A stretch of DNA of 64,000 nt from Acidobacteriota bacterium (GCA_024277255.1 JAJRVQ010000138.1:18101-82100); one strand, 5' to 3'; shown: positions 26,573-38,457, counted from the first letter of the stretch. A program made the numbers and translations. The notes: generated from the letters alone by a model not told the origin.

Positions 26573-27871
26573 TCATTCGGCGGTGTCCGTCTCGGCGAGA
26601 AGCTCCTCGATCAGCCCCGTCATCGCGGCTTTCAGCTCGTCATGGCGGGAGCCGGTGCCCGGGCCTGAGAAACCGGTGTAGATCTTGCGCACGCGCCTGT
26701 CCCGCCCGATGAACACGCTGGTGGGATAGGCGACGATCGAGGTCAGATCAGGGAGTGTCTCCGCCGCGGCCGCCTTGTCGCTGACCCCCGCCAGAAGCAA
26801 CGGATACTCGATGCCATAGCGCTCGGCGAAGCGGCCCAGCACTCGGGCGTCGCGTGCCGGATCGCCGGTGAATTCATAGGCGAGGCCGATGATCGACAGG
26901 CCGGCATCGCGGTAGCGTCGATCCCACTCGGCCAGCAGCGGCGCCTCGTCGTTACAGTTCGGGCACCACGAGCCGAAGATGTTGACCAGCAAGACCCGCC
27001 CCTCGAATGCCGGATCGCTGCCGGCGACCTGATGACCTTCGAGATCCGGAAAACTGAACCGAAAAAGACCTTGGTCGTTGGTCAAACCCACCAGCTGCCA
27101 GGCGTCGGGCAGCACCTGTGTTCCCTCGGAGGTCCGTCGCGCTGTCCATGTGGCATGGTAGCTGTCGCGTGACCAGAAGTCGCCGGCGAGTGAGCCGTCG
27201 GCCTGTGCATGCGCCTGAAACAGGAATGCGTGGGCGCCATCGAAGGTCGACAGTCGCAACACTCCCTGCTCGTAGCTGCCCTCCAGGAAGCGGTAGTCAC
27301 CCACCGGAGTGAGGATGGTGCCGGTCACCCGGCTGCCCTCCTGCCGTAGTTCGCCGCGCGCCGGTTCGCTGCCGGACTCGTCGACGAAAGAGATCTCCCA
27401 ATCGCCGGAGACGGAGGCCACACCACCTTCATCCCCCGCTACCAGGCCGGCCTCGTCCGGTGACCGAAAACGCTGAGCACCACCGCGGCTGGCCTCGAAC
27501 GGCAGCCGCGAGGTCCCGTCCGGCGCCGTCTTGCTCCAGCTTCCGATCAACCGATCGCCGGAGGCGTCGAGGTGTGCGACAATCCGTGAGTCATACCAGT
27601 CGAACTCCAAGACCACCTCGTCCCCCTGCCGGCGCAGCGACGAGAAAGGCGCCTCCTCAGCCCCGGTCACCGCCACCGCAGCAAGCCCCTGCTCGCCCTC
27701 GCGGATCACCAACTCGAAGGGCAGCTCACCTCCCGGTGAGGCGAGAACGGCTCGCCAGTTCCCCACCAAGGTCGCCGGGGCTGGTGGATTCTTGGCATTC
27801 TCCGACACCGAACCCCCGCAACCCACCCACACCGCCAGGGCCAGACACCAGCCGATTCGCTTGCGTTTCAT
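26573..27871 (-). CDS. TlpA-like thioredoxin-fold lipoprotein
   Basis: The 432-residue protein has a signal sequence with lipobox VWVGC at about residue 18. Residues 35-255 are two related beta-rich segments (VGNWRAVLASPGGELPFELV and SGDWEISFVDESGSEPARGEL), each resembling a lipocalin-like fold. The C-terminal 170 residues form a TlpA/ResA thioredoxin domain with VLLVNIFGSWCPNCNDEAP (CxxC redox site) and a cis-Pro in VAYPTSVFI. It probably reduces or isomerises envelope thiols, or delivers reductant to cytochrome maturation. It lies 21 bases after a membrane-protein gene on the same strand. Confidence 0.85.
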   Translation of the reverse strand: MKRKRIGWCLALAVWVGCGGSVSENAKNPPAPATLVGNWRAVLASPGGELPFELVIREGEQGLAAVAVTGAEEAPFSSLRRQGDEVVLEFDWYDSRIVAHLDASGDRLIGSWSKTAPDGTSRLPFEASRGGAQRFRSPDEAGLVAGDEGGVASVSGDWEISFVDESGSEPARGELRQEGSRVTGTILTPVGDYRFLEGSYEQGVLRLSTFDGAHAFLFQAHAQADGSLAGDFWSRDSYHATWTARRTSEGTQVLPDAWQLVGLTNDQGLFRFSFPDLEGHQVAGSDPAFEGRVLLVNIFGSWCPNCNDEAPLLAEWDRRYRDAGLSIIGLAYEFTGDPARDARVLGRFAERYGIEYPLLLAGVSDKAAAAETLPDLTSIVAYPTSVFIGRDRRVRKIYTGFSGPGTGSRHDELKAAMTGLIEELLAETDTAE

Positions 27872-27892
27872 AGTTGCCTCCAGGGCTGATTC

Positions 27893-28507
27893 TCAGGCCA
27901 GCAGACTGACCCGTTTCGAGCGCCGCGCCCAGGCCATCAACAACAGATGGACCGGCAGGTACAGGATTACCGGATAGGCCAGCATGCAGATCCAAAAGTA
28001 GAGTCGCTGCGAGACCCAAACCTGCTCGAGCCCAAACGGCCGCCAGAGCCAGTTGATGTTGCGTTCCGGATCGGTGAAAAGGTAGGTCACCGGCACCACC
28101 AGCCATGCTATCCCGGTCTGCAGCAGCCAACCACGGCGGTGATAACCGACCCGGACGATCAGCCACAAGAGGAGCACCGGCACCGCCAGGTGAAAGAGCG
28201 ACAACCCCCGCAAATAGAGCGGCCGGGTCGGATCGAACATGTAGGCCGTGGCACCCAGAGGATGAAACCCGGCGACGCAGCGGACGAGGAAATCAAAGGC
28301 CCAGCAAAGCTGAATCAGCAACACGCCTACCGCCTGCGAGGAGATGACCAGCGAGCTTTCCGCCCACAATCCGGCGAGCAGGAGGAAGTTCGCCACGTCG
28401 CAGAACCAGAGAAAGTTCTCGCCTCCTCGCTCGAGGAAAATGGTCGGCGCCCAGACCACCATCCAGAGGGTGAAACCGAGTTTGAGCCAGAGAGGTATTG
28501 TGCGCAT
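27893..28507 (-). CDS. Polytopic membrane protein of unknown function
   Basis: The 204-residue protein has about six hydrophobic helices, with aromatic-rich segments such as NFLWFCDVANFLLLAGLW and LYFWICMLAYPVILYLPVH. It lacks a signal peptide and any known catalytic motif. The segment FTDPERNINWLWRPFG lies in a loop between helices 5 and 6. The start ATG at 28507 is well placed before the first helix (LWLKLGFTLWMVVWAP). It is upstream of, and likely co-transcribed with, the TlpA-like lipoprotein gene. I do not recognise the family with confidence. Confidence 0.7.
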   Translation of the reverse strand: MRTIPLWLKLGFTLWMVVWAPTIFLERGGENFLWFCDVANFLLLAGLWAESSLVISSQAVGVLLIQLCWAFDFLVRCVAGFHPLGATAYMFDPTRPLYLRGLSLFHLAVPVLLLWLIVRVGYHRRGWLLQTGIAWLVVPVTYLFTDPERNINWLWRPFGLEQVWVSQRLYFWICMLAYPVILYLPVHLLLMAWARRSKRVSLLA

Positions 28508-28598
28508 AGGATTCGAGGTGCCGGTAACCGGCTGTGTAAGATACCAACCTCAAGCCCACTGCTGAAGGCCGTCTCACGGCATGACCAGAAGGACGCAA

Positions 28599-28814
28599 AT
28601 GGCCAGACTCACCCGCCTAACTCTACGCCGTCAAGGACGGTTGCAAGCCGCTGCCCGTGGAGCCGTTGGCGGCGGTCTGCTGGGCGGCCTGATCGCTAGT
28701 GCGATCGCCGGCTGTTTCGGCATGCTGCTCGGCGCCAGCCTGGGAGCCCTGCTCACCGCTTTCTTCGAAAAGGAACTCGGGAAGGACGAGGGCTCACCGA
28801 GCACCGACGACTAG
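28599..28814 (+). CDS. Small glycine-zipper membrane protein
   Basis: The 71-residue protein starts at the ATG at 28599 with AGAAGGA about 5 bases upstream; an ATG at 28581 is the alternative. A basic N-terminus (TRLTLRRQGRLQAAARG) precedes a Gly-rich hydrophobic helix pair, GAVGGGLLGGLIASAIAG then GMLLGASLGALLTAFF, with GxxxG spacing. An acidic tail (EKELGKDEGS) follows. Such glycine-zipper proteins can insert and oligomerise in membranes. It lies alone between a divergent membrane-protein gene and the convergent PBP gene. Its function is not known. Confidence 0.55.
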   Translation: MARLTRLTLRRQGRLQAAARGAVGGGLLGGLIASAIAGCFGMLLGASLGALLTAFFEKELGKDEGSPSTDD

Positions 28815-28851
28815 CAGCCCGCAGTGCAGCCAAGCCTTGACCAAGGTCCGA

Positions 28852-31320
28852 TCACGGCTCACCGTCGTTGTGCCCAGGCGGCCGGCGACGCGCCTTGCGC
28901 CGCTGCCGCTCTTGGCGGCTCTCCTGGCGGCTGAAAAGCCGCTTCAGCCAGCCGCGCGCTCGCCGCCGTTCCTCGCTGTCCAGCTCGCGCTGGCCCTCAC
29001 GGAAGGCCCTCTGCCAGGGGTTGTGCAAAGCGCAGACCGAACTCGGCACTTGGTCGCGGCGGAAGACTTCGGTCAGTACCTGCGGGCAGCGACCGGTGGC
29101 GAGTTCGCCGGTTTCCGGATCGATCAGAGCGGTGGTGATTCCCGAGGGTTGGGCAAAGGTCGGGTAGCCGTTGGCGGGGCGCACTTTGAGGGCGTAGCGC
29201 GACCAGATCGGTAATGCAGCCCGGCTGCCCGAGAGGCGGGTACGCGAGTTGTCGTCGTAGCCAACCCAGACTGCCGTGGAGCGGTCCGGGGAGTAGCCGA
29301 CAAACCAGCTGTCGCGGCGATCGTTGGAGGTGCCGGTCTTGCCCGCCAGAGCATCGCTCAACCCCCAGCTGCGCACCACCCGAGCGGTCCCCCGGTCGAG
29401 CACACCTTGCAGGATCGAGGTCACCAGGTAGGCCGTCTCCGCATCGATCACCGGCTCCGGCCGCGGTAGCGCCTGGCCGGCCACCGGTTTGCCCTCACCA
29501 TCGAAGACCGCCTTGAGCGCGTGCACCGGAGGCTGCCGGCCGGCGGCGGCCAGCGTTGCGTAAACCGTCGCCATCTCGACCGGCGTCACTTCAAAGGCAC
29601 CCAGCGCCAAGGATGGATAGGGCTGGAGGTTTGTCCGCACACCCAGCCCACGCGCCACGCTGACGATGTTCTCCAACCCTGCCATCAGCGCCAGCCGCGC
29701 CGTCGGTACGTTGAGGCTACGCTCCATGGCGGTGCGCACCGTCACCCAACCGCGGAATTCATCATCGTCGTTGTCCGGACTCCAGCGCTGCCCGGCCAGC
29801 ATGACGGTCAGCGGCGCATCCTCGATCAAGCTCGACGGTGCCGCCACCCCTTGTTGGATGGCGGTGGCGTAGACCACCGGTTTGAACGAACTACCGGCCT
29901 GGCGCAGGGCCGACGACGCGCGGTCGAACTGGCTGGCGCCGTAGTCGCGGCCACCCACCCAGGAGCGGATATCGCCGCTACGAGGGTCGATCGAGACCAG
30001 AGCAGCCTGCAACGGACCATCCACCTTACTGCCCTTCTCCCAACCCTCTTCCAGCGCCTTGAGCCCCCAGGCAACCGCCTCTTCCGCCCGTTGCTGATCG
30101 TGCCAGGAGAGGGTCGAGAGGAGCGAATATCCGCCATCCGCCAGGGAATCGAGGCCGTACCTCCGCTGAGCTTCCGCGGCGGCGGCATCGGCGAAGTACG
30201 GGGCCCGGCGGCGAATTGGCCGCTGCGCAGAGATCTCCAGCGGCTGAGCCCGCGCTGCAGCGATCACCTCGGGCTTCAGACGCTGCAACTCCGCCAGATG
30301 GTCGAGCACCCGGTTGCGCTGCTCGAGGGCACGATCGAGACTGGCCAGCGGTGAGTAGTTGGCCGGCGACTTGATCATCCCGGCCAAGGTCGCCGCCTCA
30401 GCGAGGCTGAGATCCCGCGCCTCCTTGCCGAAGATGGCCTGCGAGGCTGCGCCCACGCCGATCAAACTGACCCCGCCGCTGGCTCCGAGGTAGATCTCGT
30501 TGAGGTAGGCCTGAAGGATCTCCTCCTTCGAGTAGCGCATCTCCAGGAAGACGGCGAGCACCCCCTCGCGCATCTTGCGCACCACGGAGCGCTCGTGGGT
30601 GAGGTAGATGTTCTTGACCAGCTGCTGGGTCAAGGTGCTGCCGCCCTGCAACCTGCCGCCCTTGACCATCTTGACCCAGATCGCCCGTCCCAGACCTTTG
30701 ATCGACACCCCGGCATGGCGAAAGAAACTGTCGTCCTCGGCCGCCAGAACCACCTGGGTCAAGTGATTGGGCAACTCTTCCAGCGTCACCGGGCGGCGCT
30801 CCTTGAAATCGGGCCCATAGTAGGAGGCGATGAGCGGAGGCTCCAGCAGAGCCGTCTCGACCTCTCGGCCTGCCGAGTGCAGCCGGCTGATGCGCTTGCC
30901 GCGATAGGTCACCTTGAGGACCACCCCACCTTGGGGACCGAGCGGGCTGGGGAAACGGCGTAAGGCCACCGAGATCGAGCCGCCTCCCCGGCGGTAGTGG
31001 CCGGGTGAACTCGGCTCAGTGTCGCCGCTACCCTCCTCGCGGGCGTAGCCGACCTCTTCCAAACGGGCCACCAGCCGGTTGGCCGGCAAGTAGGCGCCCC
31101 GTTCCAATTTCACCGAACGGCCGTAGAGCCGCGAGGGCTGCAAGGTTGGATGGGCCTCGAACTGCCCGGCAAGATGCCAGAACGGCCGGATCAACCAGAA
31201 ACCAAGCCCCGCAATGGCCACCAGCAGAACCGCCACCGCGACCCACAACCGGCGCCGAAACACCGGCATTCGCACCCGTAGCCTGACACCTTTCCGCCGT
31301 TTGGGCCCCATAGGGCACAC
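28852..31320 (-). CDS. mrcB: Bifunctional penicillin-binding protein 1B (transglycosylase/transpeptidase)
   Basis: This class A PBP polymerises and cross-links peptidoglycan. The 822-residue protein has a basic cytoplasmic tail, one membrane helix (LWVAVAVLLVAIAGLGFWL) and a UB2H-like segment (LARLEEVGY then YRRGGGSISVALRRF), which points to PBP1B rather than 1A. The GT51 domain has VVLAAEDDSFFRHAGVS with the catalytic Glu and GGSTLTQQLVKNIYL. The transpeptidase domain has the nucleophile in GSSFKPVVYA, SLN in MERSLNVPTA and KTG in LAGKTGTSND. Start is a GTG at 31320 or the ATG at 31311; neither has a clear ribosome binding site. It is divergent from the ABC-F gene, with about 100 bases between. 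Confidence 0.93.
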   Translation of the reverse strand: MCPMGPKRRKGVRLRVRMPVFRRRLWVAVAVLLVAIAGLGFWLIRPFWHLAGQFEAHPTLQPSRLYGRSVKLERGAYLPANRLVARLEEVGYAREEGSGDTEPSSPGHYRRGGGSISVALRRFPSPLGPQGGVVLKVTYRGKRISRLHSAGREVETALLEPPLIASYYGPDFKERRPVTLEELPNHLTQVVLAAEDDSFFRHAGVSIKGLGRAIWVKMVKGGRLQGGSTLTQQLVKNIYLTHERSVVRKMREGVLAVFLEMRYSKEEILQAYLNEIYLGASGGVSLIGVGAASQAIFGKEARDLSLAEAATLAGMIKSPANYSPLASLDRALEQRNRVLDHLAELQRLKPEVIAAARAQPLEISAQRPIRRRAPYFADAAAAEAQRRYGLDSLADGGYSLLSTLSWHDQQRAEEAVAWGLKALEEGWEKGSKVDGPLQAALVSIDPRSGDIRSWVGGRDYGASQFDRASSALRQAGSSFKPVVYATAIQQGVAAPSSLIEDAPLTVMLAGQRWSPDNDDDEFRGWVTVRTAMERSLNVPTARLALMAGLENIVSVARGLGVRTNLQPYPSLALGAFEVTPVEMATVYATLAAAGRQPPVHALKAVFDGEGKPVAGQALPRPEPVIDAETAYLVTSILQGVLDRGTARVVRSWGLSDALAGKTGTSNDRRDSWFVGYSPDRSTAVWVGYDDNSRTRLSGSRAALPIWSRYALKVRPANGYPTFAQPSGITTALIDPETGELATGRCPQVLTEVFRRDQVPSSVCALHNPWQRAFREGQRELDSEERRRARGWLKRLFSRQESRQERQRRKARRRPPGHNDGEP

Positions 31321-31424
31321 CAGTAAGCAAGAAGCTGGCCGGGTTGCAGCTAAATGAGCAACTTACAAGGGTTTCGGGTCGTGGTTCAGCGTGCCCATCC
31401 CCTATCTTGATATCCTCTCCGGCC

Positions 31425-33368
<1,944 letters not shown>

Positions 33369-33440
33369 GAGCAAACTCATCAGCGCGCCCGATGGAAACC
33401 TCCAGTCAGACTGGACAACAACTTGCATAGCGAACGACCC

Positions 33441-34952
33441 ATGCGATCTATCCAGCTCCTAATCCGTTCAACCCTCATCGTCGTCTCCTTGTTGATGGCC
33501 ACCGCCGGCCTGGCCACGGCGCAAGGCCGTCAAACGGAGCAAAGCGTGCTGCTACCGCTGCCTGAGACGCTGATGGAGGATCTCTCACCACTGGCCCGAG
33601 CCCAATTGGTCCAGGCCCGCAGACAACTCCAAGCCGCCGCGGCGGCGGCCCCGCTGGACACCGTTCAACTCGCGGCGGCCTTCGGTGCCATGGGCAAGGC
33701 GGCAATGGCCCACGATCTCAAGGCTCTGGCCGAGTCCAGCTTGGAGAACGCACGCACGCTGGAGCCGGATAACACCCTGTGGTCCTACCTTTGCGGCGTG
33801 CTCTACGAAAACCAGGAGCGCTGGGCGGAAGCGGCAGCGGCCTTTGAGAACGTGCTGGCCGTCACCGCGGACGATGCGGTTGCCCGGTTCCATTTGGGCC
33901 GCGTCCTGGCTCGCTCCGCCAAAGGCGACCCAGCCCCCTCGCTGATCGCCCGAGCCAAGGCGCAGCTCGAACGCAGCGCCAAGAACCAGGCTGTGGCGCC
34001 GGCGGCTCGCTTCGAGTTGGCGCACCTCGACAACCCGCGCGGCACACAGAGGCCTCCGACCTTCCCCGACCCGCGACTCAGCGAGGTCACGGCTCTGCGA
34101 TCGCCGGCCGGCAGTACTCAGATCTCCGCGGGTCAAAGCCCCCTCGACCGGATTCGCACCCTGCTCGAAGAGGGCAAGTCGGCTCTTGCCGTAGAGGAGG
34201 CCCGTCGAGCCGTCAACAGCGCCCCGGCCAACCCCAACGCCCGCCTCCTTCTCGGTCGAGCGCTGACCGTCAACGGCGATCGCGACGCCGCATTGGCCCA
34301 ATACCGCGAGTTGCTCAGCCTCGATCCCGATCACCGCTCCCAAGGGTTGGCCCACCTCAGAATCGCTCGACTACTCGATCCGGCCAAGCCGAACGAGCCT
34401 CCGTCCGCCGAGGCCCTGGCCAGCTACCGCAAGGCGATCGAGCTGATCCCACGTTTCGCCAACGCCCGGCTTGGCCTGGCCGATGCGCTGATGCGATCCG
34501 CTCAATACGACGAAGCCATCGAGCAACTCGTTGCGATGACCGAGGCAGCGCCGGACGATCCAGCGAGTTACACCGCCCTCTCTAAAGCGCTGACCCGCGC
34601 GGGCCGTCATCGCCAGGCCCACGCCATCCTCCGCCAGGGTTTCGAGCGGCTGCCCAAAGATCCGCGCATCGCCTATAGCTACGGCAGATCGCTCGCCATC
34701 AGCCCCGACCTCGCCCTGCGCGACGGGGCCAAGGCGCTGTCGCTCTTGCTACCGCTCTTCCAGGCACAACCCTCCCTCGCCTACGCCGAGACCATCGCCG
34801 CCGCCCTGGCCACGGCGGGCAATTTCGAGGATGCCGTGCGCTGGCAGAGCCGCGTCGTCGAGCAAGCCGAGAAAGAGGGCGCCAAGCCCCGCTACCTCGA
34901 ACTCCAGCAGCGCAACCTCGAACTCTACAAGTCGGACAAGCCTCACCCGTAG
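33441..34952 (+). CDS. Secreted TPR-repeat protein
   Basis: From the ATG at 33441 the protein has 503 residues, starting with a signal peptide (LLIRSTLIVVSLLMATAGLA) and likely cleavage after TAQ or GLATA. The rest is built of tetratricopeptide-like helix pairs, for example ALAESSLENARTLEPDNTLW, WAEAAAAFENVLAVTADDAV and DAALAQYRELLSLDPDHRS. No catalytic domain is present. It probably scaffolds protein complexes in the periplasm. It lies 72 bases after the ABC-F gene on the same strand and is convergent with the HopA1-LanC gene. A role in the adjacent lanthipeptide unit is not supported by anything beyond position. Confidence 0.78.
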   Translation: MRSIQLLIRSTLIVVSLLMATAGLATAQGRQTEQSVLLPLPETLMEDLSPLARAQLVQARRQLQAAAAAAPLDTVQLAAAFGAMGKAAMAHDLKALAESSLENARTLEPDNTLWSYLCGVLYENQERWAEAAAAFENVLAVTADDAVARFHLGRVLARSAKGDPAPSLIARAKAQLERSAKNQAVAPAARFELAHLDNPRGTQRPPTFPDPRLSEVTALRSPAGSTQISAGQSPLDRIRTLLEEGKSALAVEEARRAVNSAPANPNARLLLGRALTVNGDRDAALAQYRELLSLDPDHRSQGLAHLRIARLLDPAKPNEPPSAEALASYRKAIELIPRFANARLGLADALMRSAQYDEAIEQLVAMTEAAPDDPASYTALSKALTRAGRHRQAHAILRQGFERLPKDPRIAYSYGRSLAISPDLALRDGAKALSLLLPLFQAQPSLAYAETIAAALATAGNFEDAVRWQSRVVEQAEKEGAKPRYLELQQRNLELYKSDKPHP

Positions 34953-34997
34953 CCTTTCGAACGGAGCTGAGTCTGCTGTCGGAGGGCTTCGCTTCGC

Positions 34998-37289
34998 CTA
35001 CGATGCGGGCAGCAAGATCGAACGGATGCTCGGATCGTGGAGACGCAGGTAGAAGAGGCCGATGCCAGCGGTGCCGATCATCAGGCCGGGCGAATGGCCG
35101 CTGCCGGTACCGCAGGGCCACGACCCTTCCCGTTCCCCGTAGAGAGCGAGCCCACGGGCCGCCACCTCTCTGACCAGCTCCACATCTCGTTTCCGCTCCG
35201 CTCCCAGGACGCGATAACCGTAGTGGAGTATCTCGGCGTTTCCGGCCAGACCGTGACACAACGAGTAATCGCCGGTTGCGGAGTCGAGCCAACCCCGAAC
35301 CATCCCGTGGGTGGTGTCGAGCGCGACATTGGCCTCGTCCCGTAACATCGGATCGCCGCTCCGTTGAAAGGCACGCAGCCGGGAGATCGCGATACCGGGA
35401 GCACCGTGGCACCATGTCGCAGGGAACGAGAGATGATCTCGATCGACCCGGGCTCGACGCGGCACGGAGCGAAAGTCGGGCCAGTTGCGTTCGTCGTGGC
35501 TATACCAGCGCCGCTCATACTCGAAGGCCGCCATTGCCGCCTCACGGTAGCGGGCCTCCCCAGTCTCGGCGTGGAGTTCGAACAGGGCAAAGGCGATGCC
35601 GGCCGTGCCGTGGGAAAAGCCGGTCAGGTTCCGGCGGTCCGCAGCCATCGGCGAGCGCCAGGAAAGGGTCGCCCCGGAGAGTTCGGCCCGGTTCACCAGC
35701 TGATCGGCGAGACGGCTGGCTCTCACCACCAGCCTCGCTTTCCCAACCTCGCGGTGAAGCGCCAGCAAGGCCACCACCGCACCAGCCAGCCCGGAAAGCA
35801 GATCGACCTCGACGGTCGCCGGCGCCTCCTTCCAGCCGCCACTCGCCAGCCGGAGCCCGCGGCGCACCAGAGACTCGTCGCCGGTCAGCCGCCCCACTCG
35901 TACCACCGACCAACCGATGCCTGGGCGTCCGATGTAGAAACCGACGGCCGGCGGCCCGATCCGCCTCGCTTGGGTCAGCGCCTGTCTCGCGGCGCCGCGT
36001 GCCGTTCGCACGAGGAGATCGTCTTTCGAGTGCCTAGACAGCTCAGCCAAGAACAGGGCGATGCCAGCGGTGCCGGCGTAGAGACCCGGCCCGAGCGCCG
36101 AGGTCGCCGGTTCCTCCGGGTCCGGATCGCTGGGCGCGCTCGGCATGCTGCCGAGCCAGTTACACTGCCCTCGATGCCAGAAAGCGCGCTGCGCGAGCGC
36201 TCGGCCGATGTCGATGCTGGCGCCGAGCCAGCGTTCTGGCGTGCGCTCAATCGCGGAGGGTTTCTGAGCGACCGGTTTCCGCAGTTTGCCGGTGATCTTC
36301 GGCAACGGATAGTCCCTCTCGGACTCCGGGCCGAGAAAGGGGCGATCCGGCTGGATGCGGTGCTCAAGGAGGGTGGCCTCGACCTGCTCCAAGCGCTCCT
36401 CGGTAGTGGCCAATCCCTGCGACCAGGCTGCGACCAACCCCTCGGCGACGCAGCGGCACCGGTGCAAGCCGAAGCTCTCGCCTGCCGCGGGACTCTCGGC
36501 CAGCCCGACACCCGGCGCGAGGGGCTTGGTGAGCGCGGGAACGGCTCGGTGAAGATAGCCTTCGAGCGCCCCAAGGACGGCCCGCAGGAGTTTTTCAACG
36601 GCGGAGTAGTCCGCGCGCAGCAGATAGAGCACGCCAGCGTCGCAGCGCTCGAAGCTCTCGGGATCGTTCAGCACCTTGAGTCGGAAAGCGACGCCTGCCC
36701 GATTGAGCCACCGCGTGCATTGCTCAACGAAAGCAACCGCGCCGGGAGCACTCAAGTGCCAATAGAGGCGCAACTGCAAAGCGGGGTCGGCAGTCAAGGG
36801 CCGGTCCCCTAGAGCGAGGTAGAAGCCGGGCGAAGCTACCAGGAGTTCCTTCGGGTGGGCAACGGCGACAACGCTTCCGACTCTCCTGCCGCCGGCCTTC
36901 GGCTCGATCTCGGCATCGCTCACCAGAACGGACAACCCCTCTTGTTCGACAAGGTATCGGTCCCCTTCGCGGCCCCGTAGCGTCCAGCCGGGTTCCCAGA
37001 ATCCCTTTCCATGGTTGACCGAGCTGAGCGCCTCCGCGTGGGCGGCGGACCGGCCACCGCTGGTTACCCGATCGGTCCCGGCCGGAACCGCGATCCCCGA
37101 ACAGTAGAAGTGGGCGTACAGCTCCCAAGTGAGGGTGTGGGCAAGGTAGCGCCGCGCCGTCTCCGGCGTCAAGCCCGCGCGCATTCTGGCGCTCAGCTCC
37201 GGGCTGCGCCGGCCGAACCAGGAGTACCGCGTGGTCGAGAGGATGCGGGTGGCACGGACTGCAGATTCCAGCTGCCGGCGATAGCTCAT
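34998..37289 (-). CDS. HopA1-LanC fusion: candidate lanthipeptide lyase-cyclase
   Basis: Residues about 1-310 match the HopA1 effector-like family: TLTWELYAHFYCSGIAVPA, KGFWEPGWTLRGREGD, LKVLNDPESFERCDAGVLYL, LTKPLAPGVGLAESP and SFGLHRCRCVAEGLV. In class V lanthipeptide systems this fold is the phospho-Ser/Thr lyase. Residues about 390-763 form a LanC-like cyclase barrel with repeated GxxG turns; the zinc ligands are Cys627 (ATWCHGAPGI) and Cys678-His679 (SLCHGLAGN), and GFSHGTAGIA is also conserved. It would thus dehydrate phosphorylated residues and add cysteine thiols. The start overlaps the kinase gene in ATGA, so lyase-cyclase and kinase are made together. Fusion of HopA1 to LanC in one chain is unusual compared with class V loci where the parts are separate genes. 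Confidence 0.83.
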   Translation of the reverse strand: MSYRRQLESAVRATRILSTTRYSWFGRRSPELSARMRAGLTPETARRYLAHTLTWELYAHFYCSGIAVPAGTDRVTSGGRSAAHAEALSSVNHGKGFWEPGWTLRGREGDRYLVEQEGLSVLVSDAEIEPKAGGRRVGSVVAVAHPKELLVASPGFYLALGDRPLTADPALQLRLYWHLSAPGAVAFVEQCTRWLNRAGVAFRLKVLNDPESFERCDAGVLYLLRADYSAVEKLLRAVLGALEGYLHRAVPALTKPLAPGVGLAESPAAGESFGLHRCRCVAEGLVAAWSQGLATTEERLEQVEATLLEHRIQPDRPFLGPESERDYPLPKITGKLRKPVAQKPSAIERTPERWLGASIDIGRALAQRAFWHRGQCNWLGSMPSAPSDPDPEEPATSALGPGLYAGTAGIALFLAELSRHSKDDLLVRTARGAARQALTQARRIGPPAVGFYIGRPGIGWSVVRVGRLTGDESLVRRGLRLASGGWKEAPATVEVDLLSGLAGAVVALLALHREVGKARLVVRASRLADQLVNRAELSGATLSWRSPMAADRRNLTGFSHGTAGIAFALFELHAETGEARYREAAMAAFEYERRWYSHDERNWPDFRSVPRRARVDRDHLSFPATWCHGAPGIAISRLRAFQRSGDPMLRDEANVALDTTHGMVRGWLDSATGDYSLCHGLAGNAEILHYGYRVLGAERKRDVELVREVAARGLALYGEREGSWPCGTGSGHSPGLMIGTAGIGLFYLRLHDPSIRSILLPAS

Positions 37290-38431
37290 GAAGCGTCCGG
37301 AATCGCCACCGTCGCCGGTGTGATCCCGAGCAGGTGGGCCGCCGCTTCGAGCGGACGCTCCAGCATGTTCAAGCTGAGCTGGAGCTGCCCGACGACCGTG
37401 CCGGGTAGCTGGGGCAGATGCTGCACGCGCTCGAAGGCGGCCTGGAGGAGGACTACCGCCGCGTAGCGAGTCGCCCGCAACAGCAGACGGTCGCCGACCG
37501 CCGCCGCAAAATCGCTATTCCGGCGGTACGCAACCCACAGTGCTCGCAGCGCGGGCTGCATCGAAGACAACGGATAGCGGGCCAGATCGAGGTATCGATC
37601 CGGCGGATCCTCTCCGCTGATGGGAATCGAGTGCAGCCAGAAGACGAGAAAGTTGGCCAGCGCCGATCCGACGTCCCAGGCAGGGTCTCCCACCATCGCC
37701 AGCTCCCAGTCGATGAGCTTGAACTGGGTGTATCGGCACGAGCCGGGCAGTGGGTGAACGATACAGTTGTCCCAGCGAACGTCGCCGTGGATCAGGCGAT
37801 CGCAACGCCACTCTCGCCGCAGCCTGTCCAGCGCCTCACCGAAGCGGGGGAACTGCTGGACGATGCGCAGCAGCTTTCGGCAACCGCCGCTCATGCGGTG
37901 AAGCATGTCGAGTTCCGGGCGGTGGAGGCTGAGCGCCCACGGCGGCTGATGACCGAGTACGGGGATCGCACGGCGGGCCTTGCTTGTATCCAGAGCATGC
38001 AACCATGCGAGGCAGGTTCCCAAGTGGGAGGCGAGTGTCTTGGAGAAGTAGCCTCGGCGTGTGTGATAGTCGCTCAGCGTCTCACCGTCCTCGATCAGTT
38101 CCAGTACCAGCAGCTGCCAGCCCTCGTCATGGTCGATGAACCGCGCCAGGTACCGGCGCAACCGAGCCGCACTGTCGCTCTCCCGCAACAGCCGATACAC
38201 AGAGGCTTCGAGTGCGACCGACTCCCGCTTGTCAGCGCCGATGCCCTGCTTGACCAGATAGCTCGGTCCACGCTCCCGCACGATCTGGAAGTTGTGATTG
38301 CGCCGGGAGGCGTCGACCACCCGTAAGTCACCCTCGACGATCGACCGGCGGTCAATGAGCCGGCGATCGAGCAGGTACCGGGCCACCGCCCGCGCCGACA
38401 GGATTCCCGGCTGCCTTGGCCCCGTAGTCAT
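37286..38431 (-). CDS. APH-fold phosphotransferase, candidate lanthipeptide Ser/Thr kinase
   Basis: The 381-residue protein has an aminoglycoside phosphotransferase/protein kinase fold. The ATP-binding Lys61 lies in GPSYLVKQG, the catalytic loop is LIHGDVRWDNCIV (His215, Asp217, Asn222) and the metal-binding Asp241 is in KLIDWELAMVGDPAWD. In class V lanthipeptide loci a phosphotransferase of this fold phosphorylates Ser and Thr in the precursor. Here it sits between a Cys-rich candidate substrate (26 bases upstream) and the HopA1-LanC gene (four-base overlap). The start ATG at 38431 lacks a clear ribosome binding site, consistent with coupling to the upstream gene. A small-molecule phosphotransferase role cannot be ruled out without the context. 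Confidence 0.82.
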   Translation of the reverse strand: MTTGPRQPGILSARAVARYLLDRRLIDRRSIVEGDLRVVDASRRNHNFQIVRERGPSYLVKQGIGADKRESVALEASVYRLLRESDSAARLRRYLARFIDHDEGWQLLVLELIEDGETLSDYHTRRGYFSKTLASHLGTCLAWLHALDTSKARRAIPVLGHQPPWALSLHRPELDMLHRMSGGCRKLLRIVQQFPRFGEALDRLRREWRCDRLIHGDVRWDNCIVHPLPGSCRYTQFKLIDWELAMVGDPAWDVGSALANFLVFWLHSIPISGEDPPDRYLDLARYPLSSMQPALRALWVAYRRNSDFAAAVGDRLLLRATRYAAVVLLQAAFERVQHLPQLPGTVVGQLQLSLNMLERPLEAAAHLLGITPATVAIPDAS

Positions 38432-38457
38432 TCCATGGCGATGGATTCAGCGCGGTT